Below, in pieces: positions 11,476 to 23,500 of a DNA stretch of 64,000 nt (its first letter is position 1; every line of letters starts with the position of its first letter). The position numbers were made by a program, and so were the translations under genes. The notes under the pieces were generated by a model. The model worked only from the letters and a program-made list of their open reading frames with translations. It had not been told where the DNA came from and searched no databases. Source of the DNA: Euborellia annulipes (taxonomy: Eukaryota > Arthropoda > Insecta > Dermaptera > Anisolabididae); contig JAKCPI010002765.1 in the NCBI GenBank assembly GCA_023213315.1, positions 62,001-126,000 on the forward strand, written 5' to 3'.

Positions 11476-14400
11476 ATGAGCAAAAGTTATCGGGTAAGAA
11501 AAGAGGAATTTTCAAATTGTAGTTGAATTGGTGTGAATTGTTTTATTGGAACTTTTAGACCCGGATTGGAAACAACAATCTCAACAGTTCAACTCGGCAC
11601 CAAAACGAAAGCAACGGAAGCGACAGTCTCTTCGACACAGCAGTTTCAGCAGCAATCTCCAGCACAGGTCCGACACGCGTCCCCCTTTACACCAAAAACC
11701 CCCTCGTTGGATTGCTTATCCTGCCCACAATTGCAGGCAACAGCGGCAGTCTGATCAAGAGCGATGTTGGTGCTCCGGCCAGCCCGAAAAGAGGACGCGC
11801 CAACCTTCCAGAAGCTACACCTAGTCCAAGGAAAAGGAATCTTCTTGGTTCAACAGTCCGAGGCTTTTTCTCTTCAAAAAATAAAGAAAGGTAGGCACCC
11901 CTAACTATCTAAATTGATTGCATGAATATCGCCTTTAATGGACTTGTTGATTTGAATTGGGTGCGTACAGACTAAGAAAAGTTTTTGAACAAAAAGGCAA
12001 ATTGCTAAGATTTTGGCAGTAAATAAAAATCAATTTGGGGAGCTTTATCATCAGCGAGCGGCTGACTCACACTATGAAACTACACCACTTTGGAAATGTG
12101 TATTCACCAATCAACGATTCGCTCTGATAAAACAATCAGTAAAACCTATCCCTATTAAGTGATTTGATAGCCGCTCGCTGATGAAGGATTGCTGTTAATG
12201 CATTTATTCGTTCTTCACTCACTCACTTATGTTCTGACCACTGTTCAAAAGAAAAGTAGGTTCTTTGATTTAAATAAATGAAAATATTTTATAGGAGAAT
12301 TAACACTTGGTTTTTTAAGCGAGGCGAATAGCTGAATCAATATGTAGTAGAAAATAAAAGGCCGAGCAGCTATATTTATTTCTTTATTTAAGAACCCACA
12401 GCGACGTTTCGGCCGACTATGCGTCCATCTTCATGGCTACAATGGAGTTTATAAAAACATAACATTAAGAGGTTGTTATAACAAAATACAAATTTCAAGA
12501 CACCCATCTTTATTTAGGGTTTTTGAAATTTGTATTTTGTTATAACTGATGTTATGTTTTTATAAACTCCATTGTAGCCATGAAGATGGTCGCATAGTCG
12601 GCCGAAACGTCGCTGTGGGTTCTTAAATAAAGAAATAAATATAGCTGCTCGGCCTTTTATTTTCTACTAGGTTTTTTGTTTCAATGATTTATTTATTTAA
12701 CATTTACATTTCGACACAAGTGTCATCATCAGAAGTGAGTTACAAACTCCTCCATTACTCCTACTAAAGCACAATGTTTCAACTAGAGCCAACGGTTACC
12801 AGTTTAAAATTAATAAAAATATTTCTCCACTTCTTCCTGAACGTTTTTTTATGATAAGACAAAATATTTGAGATCGCTCTCTAGTTTTGTTCCGATTTGC
12901 AAGTTGTTCTAACGAATGGTGGGAAAATGCTTTGTGTTACTAGTCGCAAAGCCCGCTGAGCGCCCTGGACCTCCGGCGGGCAAGTTTATTGCCAATTTCT
13001 TGTTGCAATGCAAGTGTTAAGATGTTAAGGAAGGATCTTGAGTTCACAGCACAAAAGGGTCTATTTATGACTGTTTGAGGGTCATATGCGTATGCGTGCT
13101 CCCTTCATTTTTCAACTGCTGCGTAGCCCCGCCCCCAGCCCATAGTCAAATACCCAGAAAGCTGTTTCACAGAGCAAATACCTGCCTCTCTAATTTTCTA
13201 GCCAACTTGTCTATTTTGTGTTCCCATATTAGATTCACTAATAGATATGAAAGGAGCAAGCAGCCAGGCAGCCAGTCTCCACGAAATTAGGAAACAGTTT
13301 CGGTTTTAATGAAATAAAGCCGTCTTCAGTCCAATAGTCGAGAAACTGTTTCCTTAACAGAGAGTTTAATTTCGAGGAGACTGATTGCCTGGCTGCACTC
13401 TCCTCCAAAACAAAAAAAAAAAGAAAAGGCCCCCCCCTGATTTAAAATTTTTAACAAAAAAGTACTTTATTTCAAAGTGAATCACTCAAGTTCCTCGGAA
13501 AATGTTTTCTTTTCAAAGTGAAAATATACAACACCTGCAGAAATAGTGACTGAAACGTTGAAATTTTCAAATTAAATAAGTAGGATAGAAGCCAGGAAAG
13601 AAATCAGACAAAAATTTAATCAATCTTTATCTAATTTTTAATTTCGATTGCCGACGTTTCGGACGCAAATCGCATCCTTCCTCAGGACAATCGGTAGTTA
13701 GTAAAATACAGATATGATACTACCTGTTATCCTGAGGAAGGATGCGATCGCCCCCAGGTTGGAAACCACTGTTATAGAACATATAGACACATACATATAT
13801 TTTTCGCATTTCATTTTTATATAGATAGATAGATGGATGCAATGCTAAAGGTCCAGAGCTTGTCATGACCATTGTCAAATGCAAGGGAGGGGACGAGCCC
13901 CCTGGCTAATCGGATACGAATCTAGAGTTGTTACACAAATCCCACTTGCCGTAGAAATTTTCAAACATTTTCTAATTGGATTTCATCTCTGCTGAGAGGG
14001 AAGCTCTGTTCCAATCACGAGAGGTCACGGGGACAAATAGAAGAATGGAGTTGACAAGTTTTACTCGGAGTCGAAAGCTTAACCCCTCATAAAATGACAG
14101 TAGAGGCCATTTTCTTTTGGATCTTGGAGTAGAGTCCAATCACAGGCAAGGTTAAAATCCGTGTGCTTGTTACTAAAAGCGTTGAACTTTGAATTAAACC
14201 CTGGTTAAAAGATGTCGTTGGGCTGGCAGGCTTTAAATTTTCAGCCATTAAATTGTCAGAAAATGATCAACTGCGGGTGGATCAAAAACACACGATCTAT
14301 TGCCTATAACGTTGTATTATTCAAAAATATAAACACCAAACAAAGTAAAAATGCATTCCCAACCACCAATAAAACGTAAATTGGAAAGAATGAGATTTCG

Positions 14401-17400
14401 TTCCTCCCACGCCTATTCATCAATATAATCTTCCTTTTTCTGTTATCTTTGAGAAGATAAGAAAAATGTTTTTGTCCTAGGAAGGATGCACCCACGACAG
14501 ACAGCTACAAAAAATTCATTTAATGATTGTTCTCTTCCCTCATCTTCTATTCAATCAAAGCTTTGCATTAGCCCTCGGGCTTGGTGTAGGGGGTTAGCGT
14601 GCTGGCCGAGGGTCGTGGGTTCGGATCCCAGGCTGTCCGATTATTTTATTTAAGCCATTTGGATACCAAATAGATTGGACATCTGCTGAGAATGCTGAGT
14701 GGCGAAAGTCCGTAAACATATACCGTGTTACACGGATTTGGCACTCAAAAGAGAAGACGTTTTAACAACGTTTCGAAGGCTTAACTCAAACTACCTTCAC
14801 TGAGCATTCTCAGCAGGCGATATGTTTGAAATTGACATTTATTTGACTTTGATTTTTGCTGACACCGAATTCGCCTTGGGTTCTAGGTACGAAAGCCACC
14901 GACCACAGAGCACTACAGTTCCGCAATCGTTGGCGAGCTCGCCCCCGTCTGCGACGAGTACTTGCTTGCCTGGACCATCAACGGGTCTAATAGTCGGGAA
15001 TAGTAGTGTTCCTGGTCAGCCTCGTTGCGCCCGAACTCGTCGAAAAGCTGGCCAAACTCCAAGCCCTTCGACAAGCACGAGGGTGTCTTCAGGGCAGGGA
15101 CAATCGTCAGAACGCCGTCGACAGGTATTCCCATTTCTCTCTTTATATCTCCCATAGAAAATCGATAAGGCTTTCTTTATCTAATCAAAACAATATAAAA
15201 AAAAAAATCAAATCGCTTTAATTTATTACCTAATTTAATATGTATTTACTTATTAGGCTAACTATCAAATGATTTCATTTAGATAAGAAATTACAAACGC
15301 AACGCACTTGCTTTGATTTATTTAATTAACACGTATTTTAAATATAAAATAAATTTTTCACCTCCTCGATCACATGGGATTCAATTTTCTTTACTTGAGG
15401 ATTTCCAACCAACACAGGGTGAGTTGAAAACATGTTCAAACTTGCTGATTAACTGAGTCTGGTCCCGTTAACGATCAAATAATTTGACAAATAACGAGCT
15501 TAAAGGGGATATGGAAGCAGAGGCAGCAGCCAAAAATAAAATACTCTGAATGCTTAACCAATCAGCCGGAGACGTTTCGGTCTATTTACTATAAACCATC
15601 TTCAGTCCATTAATTGATATATTTATGTTCAGAGTTAGTCAGATGATAATTAATATACATTGTTGTAAAATAGAATACCATTGTTCACGTATGTATATAA
15701 TGAAATTGGGAGATTTCAGATATATTTGAAACTCGCACAAACAACCATCAAATTCATCAAAGCCCAAATTTCATTATATACATACGTGAACAATGGTATT
15801 CTATTTTACAACAATGTATATTAATTATCACCTGACTAACTCTGAGCATAAATATACCAATTAATGGACTGAAGATGGTTTATAGTAAATAGACCGAAAC
15901 GTCTCCGTCTGATTGGTTAAGCATTCCGAGTATTTTATTTTTGGCTGCTGCCTCTGCTTCCATATCTCCTTTAATCAACATACACAGCCACTACTTGCAT
16001 CTCAAATAACGAGCTTGCTTGACGTGCTTGACAGAAGAAGTCCGGATTGATGGCTTTGTCACACAAAATCTCATTCGAAGCCAAGAGAAAATCAGCCTAA
16101 TCTTCAGGCTCTGTGCGTAATATTTCTTTGAACAAATTTTCAAGAGCATATGTCATAATTTCACAGATTCTCTAGCCAGTCTGGTTCCCGGCAACGCGGG
16201 ATATTGAGATAAACAAAAAGAAGTTACCCTATCCTTAAGCTGACAAAACTATTGACGTGACTGTAGTAAAGTTTACTAAATTATGTTATGGTGTACAGTG
16301 AGAGGCAATATCAAGTCCTACCCATACGTTTTCTACTTGTGATCATTTCTTTGTCAACAATGAAATAATCACAAGTAGAAAACGCATGGGTGGGGTTTAA
16401 TATTGCCTCTCACTGTATGTTACTTATTATAGGCCTATAATATTTCAATTTTCTTTAATTCAAGGAAGGGTGCTTTGGGTGTTATTCCCAACGGGGCTTT
16501 GGGGTGCATTTGAAAAGGTTGGGAAACTCTGCTCTAGACCCACGTCTTTTCCCTTCTTTTTAATGCCCAGAAATGCGTATCTGCAGACAGGGTAGGGCTC
16601 ACAACTCGCTCTGAGTCGAAACTTTGGGCGTATCCAGGTCAAAACGGAAGGGGGGGGGGAGCAACTTTTCTAATATTAATTTTATTATTATTCCTAACTG
16701 GAGATAGGGCATTGTGTCACTCGTTGTTTTTATCATCCAGTTTTTTATTTCTATTTCACATTTGGAAGGAGTCGCTGTCATCAAATTGTTCAAATCAGAA
16801 GCAAAGTTTGCAAGTTTAAACATGTGTGAAATATTTCTAGTCCAAAGTCAAAATGATATAATAAATTGTTCGAATAGATTCGTCGATGAATCGATCTACG
16901 TATAATAATCAGTGAAAGCAGATAAGGGATAGAGCCAGGTGGACTTTAACCCAATTCGAATGAATATTAGAAGCATTAAATTGGCAAAAAGAAACATTCA
17001 CCTGCCATTGAATGAAATAACTTTATTGTCGATCATTATTGCTCTCATATCATCACAATCACAATATCTGTTTTCCTGAATAAACTGGCACAAGTGGAAC
17101 GCCTCCACCCACCGAACGATCCCCCGTTTGTCGTCCCCTGCACTCAAATACCCTCAATCTGCGTCAGAGATTCAAACTCTCTGGACATTTCGACTTGCTT
17201 TGGTCGTTAAATCCCGCTTATTTTCCCCCTGCCATCATCAAATGCGTTTTCTTTCCAGACTTGGGATATTCCAAAATTCCAAAAAGGGCTCTTTGCTAAC
17301 AAATAGCGACGATTGTTTTAGACTATTGGCCGATAAGAATTTGCTCTAACGTCGTTGCACTCGTCGTGTGTCACTCACTCTCTTTTATCTAATTTGATCT

Positions 17401-18470
17401 TGAGATTCATTCAGTTCATTCTAATCTTTTCTCTAGAATATTGGAGTTTTATTTATTTAATAGATCCGCAGAATAAATATTAAAACAATGACATTTAATA
17501 GAGCGAGTATCTCTTTTTACTCAAATTCATTCTCCCGTTCTCGATTCCATTTCGAAAAAGGCCATCCTCCTTATTTGAAGAGCTTTTTGCTTTCGCAACT
17601 GAATTCCATTTCTCTGCTGTTTTTTTTTTTTTTTGATAATCTAACTGACCCATTTCAACTTTTCTCTTGTTCTAATCTTTTGTTTGCCTTAGATTTGTTT
17701 ATTTTTTAAGTCCTGTCGGCAGCTGCTGACTTAACATCAATCAGCGTTCTTCATTTGAGCCACCCATCCAAATATTGAACGCATGGGTTTGGAGCCGTCA
17801 AGGAGAGCGAATTTTATTTTTAAAATAAAATCACAAGGGAGAATAGTTGAGGGCTTTGATAATCTTGCTTCAAGAAATCAACATTCACGCGGGCTCGTTG
17901 GTGTAGCGGGGTAGGGTGTCGGCTTTCTACAAAAAAGATCCCTGGGCCTGCGGGATTTTTCATTAAATAAAAATGTAATGTATTGGAATATTGGATCCCA
18001 CCACATTAACCTCCAGGCAACTCTACGAGGAGAGGGAGTTGCTGTGACATTCCGTCCTTTGGAAGGGACGTCCCTCTCAATGATGCATTCTTCGGTGCTG
18101 AGGAAGTCCCTCCTCCCTAGCATAGAAAGGAACCAGAAATAAGGATTAGTTCACTAGCTATAAATGAACGCAGGGGGGAGGAGTTAGAGTTACAAAAATA
18201 AATAGCGTATAACTTCTCGGGTTGTCGGTAGATGGCCAAGAGGCAGGCCCGTTGGGTGTCTTCGAGCACGCAAGCATCTCGGGCAAATGAACGGGGATCC
18301 TTCGAATTTTGATATCTCCAATTTTGTGTACCTTGGAGCCTCGCCCCTCTTTTTCTTTTTCTTTATTCAGGCTGCACAAAAGATGAAATTTATTTGCTAA
18401 TAGACATAGAAATTGAACCAACCAAGCTCTTCACATTCTTTTTTTAAACAAACAGGTGTCATCATATCAT

Positions 18471-18501
<31 letters not shown>

Positions 18502-20504
18502 ATTGAATTATCTTTGTATGTTTATAATCATCTTGATATTTATCACTCTAGTATTAGTTTAAGTTATCCAATTCATCTTTTAAAGAATTTATATTTTGCC
18601 CAATGTGTTTGCTCGATTGTTTCAAAACGGTAAGTGAAATTTTATTTTATCAAATGGTGAGGAAATAGACACTACACCCGCCACCAGGCGTCATCTCATT
18701 CTCCGGACTCCTTCACCATCTTCTTGTTGGATCTTCATTCAAGTGCAGAATCGAATTCGACAGGAAAGAAAGAAGCAGCCAAAATAAAAACCCTCCCATT
18801 TTTACAAATCAACGTGACGTTTCGGGATAATTTTATTGTTCTTTAAAATGGTTACTGTCCCTGAGTCACTCCAGTCATAACTAAAGCCCGGATTCCTGTG
18901 CAATTGCATATTCTATTTGCTAACATGTACAGTGAGGGGCAATATTAAGTCCCACCCAATCGTTTTCTATTTGTGATTATTTCATTATTTTTATAAAAGA
19001 AATTGAAAATCTTAGTTGGAAATTTTCTAGATTTGAACCATGAAAGTTTCCATTAAAAAAGCTGTAATATTTTTTTTAAAAACAATGAAATAATCACAAG
19101 TAGAAAACGCATGGGTGGGACTTTATATTGTCCTTCACTGTACGTCACGGTTCAAATTTTATATTGCATATTTTTGCATATTTCAAAATGTTTGCGTATC
19201 TTCTTTTAACTTATTTCGGCAAATGTTTTATTTTAGTTTTATTACTACGTTTCCGCCGATTATTCCGGCCTTCATCAGGACAAATGTTATGTTTGCCTCG
19301 AGCTTAAAGGGACTCTTGGCAAACATGACATAGTCCTGATGAAAGCCGGAATAATCGACAATTGTATTAAATAAATAAAGCAAAAAAGAGAATATTTTAC
19401 TCTCCTCAGTGTTAATTATTCGTTCAGCCCCTACAGCTGGCAATTAAAAGTTAAATAAATTAACAAATTTTACTGCAGGCCTCTTATTATATTACTGTTT
19501 TTTTTACATTAATTTAGTTTTTATTGGGAGAGCAAATTTTGTTTTTACTTCATTAACTAAAACACGATCAGTTTTACATCAATTCCGGGACAGGAACAAT
19601 TTTAAAGGACAAAAAAATTATCCCGACACGTCTCGTTGAATTCTTAATTTTTGGCTGCCTCTGCTCCTTCCTTCCTCTGTAGCCACTGACTTGATTGAGT
19701 CGAATTCATTTTGAATTCGTTGATGCGCCTATTCAGACAACAGAATGAATGAATGAATGAATGGAGTTCGTAAATAAACACATTTCAACATAATTCTTAT
19801 TAAAAGTACGTAAGCAAAAAAATCCATTAGAGTATTAGTAGAAATTATTTGATAAAAGCTGCTGATAAATACTGATAAATAAAATATGACATGTTGCCTG
19901 CCAATAAACTCGCCAGTCGTTTCGCCGTTTCGCCATCCCCCCCAATTAATGGAATCTCTTCTTTCAGTTGAAAACAAATTCATGTTAAATAAAATAGGTA
20001 ATAAATGTTTTTTTTCTATATATTTATTCCTCTTCTTAGTTGTTGTCATCTTTGAACCCGATTTCTCTCTTCCCTTGATGATGATCTTCCTTGAGCACCT
20101 CATTCCTAAAATGAATTGGCTTAATCAGTCTGGGCTGCATTCCAATACATCGCGACGGGGATCAAGAAGCTCCAGGCCAAGTCCTCACGGCTCTCAAGGA
20201 GATTTGAGAGAGATCGCCTCGGCGGCGACGACACCACGTGGTGGCGAGAAACATTTATTCCCGCCACTGCAGCGCGATGGAAGTAGTAGTGGGAGTTCCT
20301 CCGAGGTGGGACCCTCTACCTCGACGACGACGACGACCACCACTACGACCACAACCACCACCACCACAACCACTTCAAGTACAGCTGGTGCAGTTCCCAT
20401 CCCTACGACAACTGTCACCACAACGGAGAATGTGGTCTTGGTTGATGGAAAGCTTCCTGATATCGGACAACTCGAGGAATCGGTTGGGCCTAATCTCGCT
20501 CAAG
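11476..20504 (+). CDS. WNK: WNK exons 1-4: N-terminal low-complexity region
   Basis: Exon 1 codes only MSKSYR, followed by a 65-nt intron (GTAAGA...TTTTAG). Exon 2 encodes a Ser/Asn-rich stretch and basic blocks ASPKRGR and SPRKRNLLG before ending in phase 2. Exon 3 starts with the split Arg codon and is Ser/Pro/Thr-rich with an Arg-rich end (SSERRRQ). Exon 4 begins [15 protein letters not shown], contains an uninterrupted Thr tract from ACN repeats, and ends [21 protein letters not shown]-termini are poorly conserved, so these exons rest on phase and composition rather than on family motifs. Exon 4 joins exon 5 in phase 1; a candidate 20-nt exon at 22181-22200 does not keep the frame. Confidence 0.78.
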
Positions 20505-23500
20505 GTATGAACGAACAACTCAATCAACTTTTATTTATTATTCTATTTTTTTATCTCACTTTTATTTATTTGTTCTTGAAGAAATTTAGAAGATAAAGGA
20601 ATGTCAAGTCGGGTTAAATAAAAGGCCTATAAATAATTAGTGAAAACTCACCAGGACTGAGTTGATCTCGTTATTAGTAGAAACGATCACAAATCAGCCC
20701 AATGAAAATAAAGTAGTGAGGATGGCCAGGCAGCCAAAAAACAATAAAGAAAATTATATGTCTTTATTTCATATGTTTGTTGATGTTTCGGCCTTCATCA
20801 GGACAAATGCTGTTTGCCTCAAGCTCATAGAGGCTCTTGGCAACTCCTGACAATGTGTTTGAGCGAACATTCGTCGGATGTAATGACTTCTGGTTCAATA
20901 GTCAATCAGGATTTTTTATAAGATTTAAACTTTCGGCCGTTGGTTCTCGTTGAAACATTTTGTAAATTAAATGTGTATATTTAATTTTAATTTAAGTCAA
21001 TCAGGAGTTGCCAAGAGCCTCTATGAGCTCGAGGCAAACAGCATTTGTCCTGATGAAGGCCGAAACGTCGACAAACATATGAAATAAAGATAAATATAAT
21101 TTTCTTTATTGTTTTTTGGCTGCCTGGATATCCTCACTACTTAATATTGAATCAGCCACTCCTCCTGAAATTAATCATTATATTATATATTTTACTTTCT
21201 CTTACCTATGTATATATGTAATATATATATATATAGAGAAAGTATTGCGATCATGTCAAAAATTCAATGTCGAGATTTTGATGGATCTTCAAGTTTTGAA
21301 ATCCTCTGAGTCCAAAAAAGTGGGAACGAAAAGAGCTACGAGGGTGAAATTTTATATTTAAGTTAGACACCCATCTAGGGCGTGAAAATAAGCCTTTAAT
21401 TCAAAATCGACCACAAAGTATTAGCTAGTACTTTACTGATGTACTTTTTCAGTTTTTTCGATTTTCTCAAAATTCGCTCCAGCGATTTTGAATAAAATTC
21501 AAAAATCAACTCTTTTTTAGATGCTCTTTTTCAAATTGAAGAGGCTCAATGCCTTTTAAGAGTTTTTTTTCTCTATTGATTGGAGAAAGGGCATGTTCAG
21601 CCAAATAAAAAGCCTTTATATGCTTATCGACTCCGGAGACGTTTCGAGACAAATTTAATATCTTAGACTAAAAATGTACATAGAAAAATATAATTAATTT
21701 TCGATATCTAATAATAGTTATAAAAAAACACATTGTGGCGAAAAAGCTTACATCGAAATGTTGCATAAAGGTGGTCATTAATGATACAGTACATGTACAT
21801 ATGAATATATTATAATGAAGACGATTTCATGTACTGTACCATTAATGACCACCTTTATGCAACATTTCGATGTAAGCTTTTTCGCCACAATGTGTTTTTT
21901 TATAACTATTATTAGATATCGAAAATTAATTATATTTTTCTATGTACATTTTTAGTCTAAGATATTAAATTTGTCTCCGGAGTCGATATAAGCATATAAA
22001 GGCTTTTTATTTGGCTGAACATGCCCTTTCTCCAATCAACTGTATTCACGGCCACCATACTTCTATTCTTTTTTCTCTATTTTTGGTTGGTCTAATCAAG
22101 GAATTAATTTAAAAACAAAATACGCAAAAGGGATTCAAGTAATTTTACAATAATTTTTATTTCTTTACTTATTTATAGCGAAAAAATTCCACCATCAAGT
22201 AAGTTATGACGTCATTAATAATTATTTGTGAGGGTGTATGTACATTATTGTAATCGTTTATTGTTTTCTGGCAATGAATATAATCTAGGCCTTTTATTAT
22301 CATACTAATTAGGTCCCCCAGAGGACGACGATGACGAAGAAAAGGCTGTGGGTGTCTCGCCAGACGGACGATTTCTTAAATTTGAAGAGGAAATTGGCCG
22401 AGGAAGTTTCAAAACTGTATATAGGGGGTTGGATACTCAGACTGGAGTTGCTGTCGCTTGGTGCGAATTACAGGCAAGTTCATTTGAAATCAAAAAAACA
22501 AATTTGCCAAAAATAAACATATTTTTGTCCCTCTTTAGGAGAAGAAACTCAACAAAACAGAAAGGATTCGATTTCGCGAGGAGGCCGAGATGCTCAAGGG
22601 CTTGCAGCATCCCAACATCGTGCGCTTTTATGATTATTGGGAGGTGACGCTCACAAAACGGAAATATATTGTCTTGGTCACCGAGCTCATGACTTCTGGC
22701 ACTCTGAAAACGTAAATTGTGTTGACGCATCTGTTGATCACATCGATTCTAAGAGCCTACCTAACAAATGTGATTTCTATTTCGACAGATATTTAAGGCG
22801 ATTCAAAAAGATTAATCCCAAAGTTCTTAAATCGTGGTGTCGGCAAATTCTCAAAGGCTTGAGTTTCTTGCACTCGCGGGCTCCGCCAATCATTCATCGA
22901 GATCTGAAATGCGATAATATTTTTATAACGGGCACGACGGGCAGCGTGAAAATCGGAGATTTGGGCCTCGCCACCCTCAAGAATCGATCTTTCGCCAAAA
23001 GCGTTATAGGTAAGCTCTTTTAACATTATTTCTTTTGTGCCATATACGCCTACTAAATAAAAGAAAAAAAGATCCAACCAAGCAAATCGCTCGCTCTGTG
23101 GGCATAGAAATGAATCGATGAGTAGAAAAAGAATAAATAAAATTCCAAATAGAGTGAGATAGATTTTCTTTTTTTTATTAAACATTAGGCCTCGGGGATT
23201 CAAATCCATTTGGCCAGTTCAAATTGAGATACATTTAAAATGAACAAATATCAAAATCCAATAAATATTTGTATTGAGTTTTTTCATTCTTTTTTTTCAA
23301 CTAAGCTTATAATGTAAAATTTAAAATAGATACTGCTAATAATTCAATCTGTCCATGACAAATCCGCAAAAAAACCTAATAACAAATTGGGTAATTGGGT
23401 TCCTCAGAGCGTCTTTTTTGTAGGAAACGAAAAATTTGAATTTGGATCATTATAAAAACAATTGAGCACTTGTCTTGCCATGGGCGTAACTAGGAAATTT

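Noticed and set aside
11533..11824. ORFs of 73 and 92 aa in the other two frames of WNK exon 2
   Set aside because: They are frame shadows; the frame beginning after the acceptor at 11558 joins exons 1 and 3 in phase.
20194..20421. Minus-strand poly-Val ORF
   Set aside because: It is the complement of the Thr-coding ACN repeats of WNK exon 4.
22181..22200. Possible 20-nt WNK exon (TTATAG|CG...CAA|GTAAGT)
   Set aside because: Including it breaks the phase into exon 5, whereas exon 4 joins exon 5 directly in frame.
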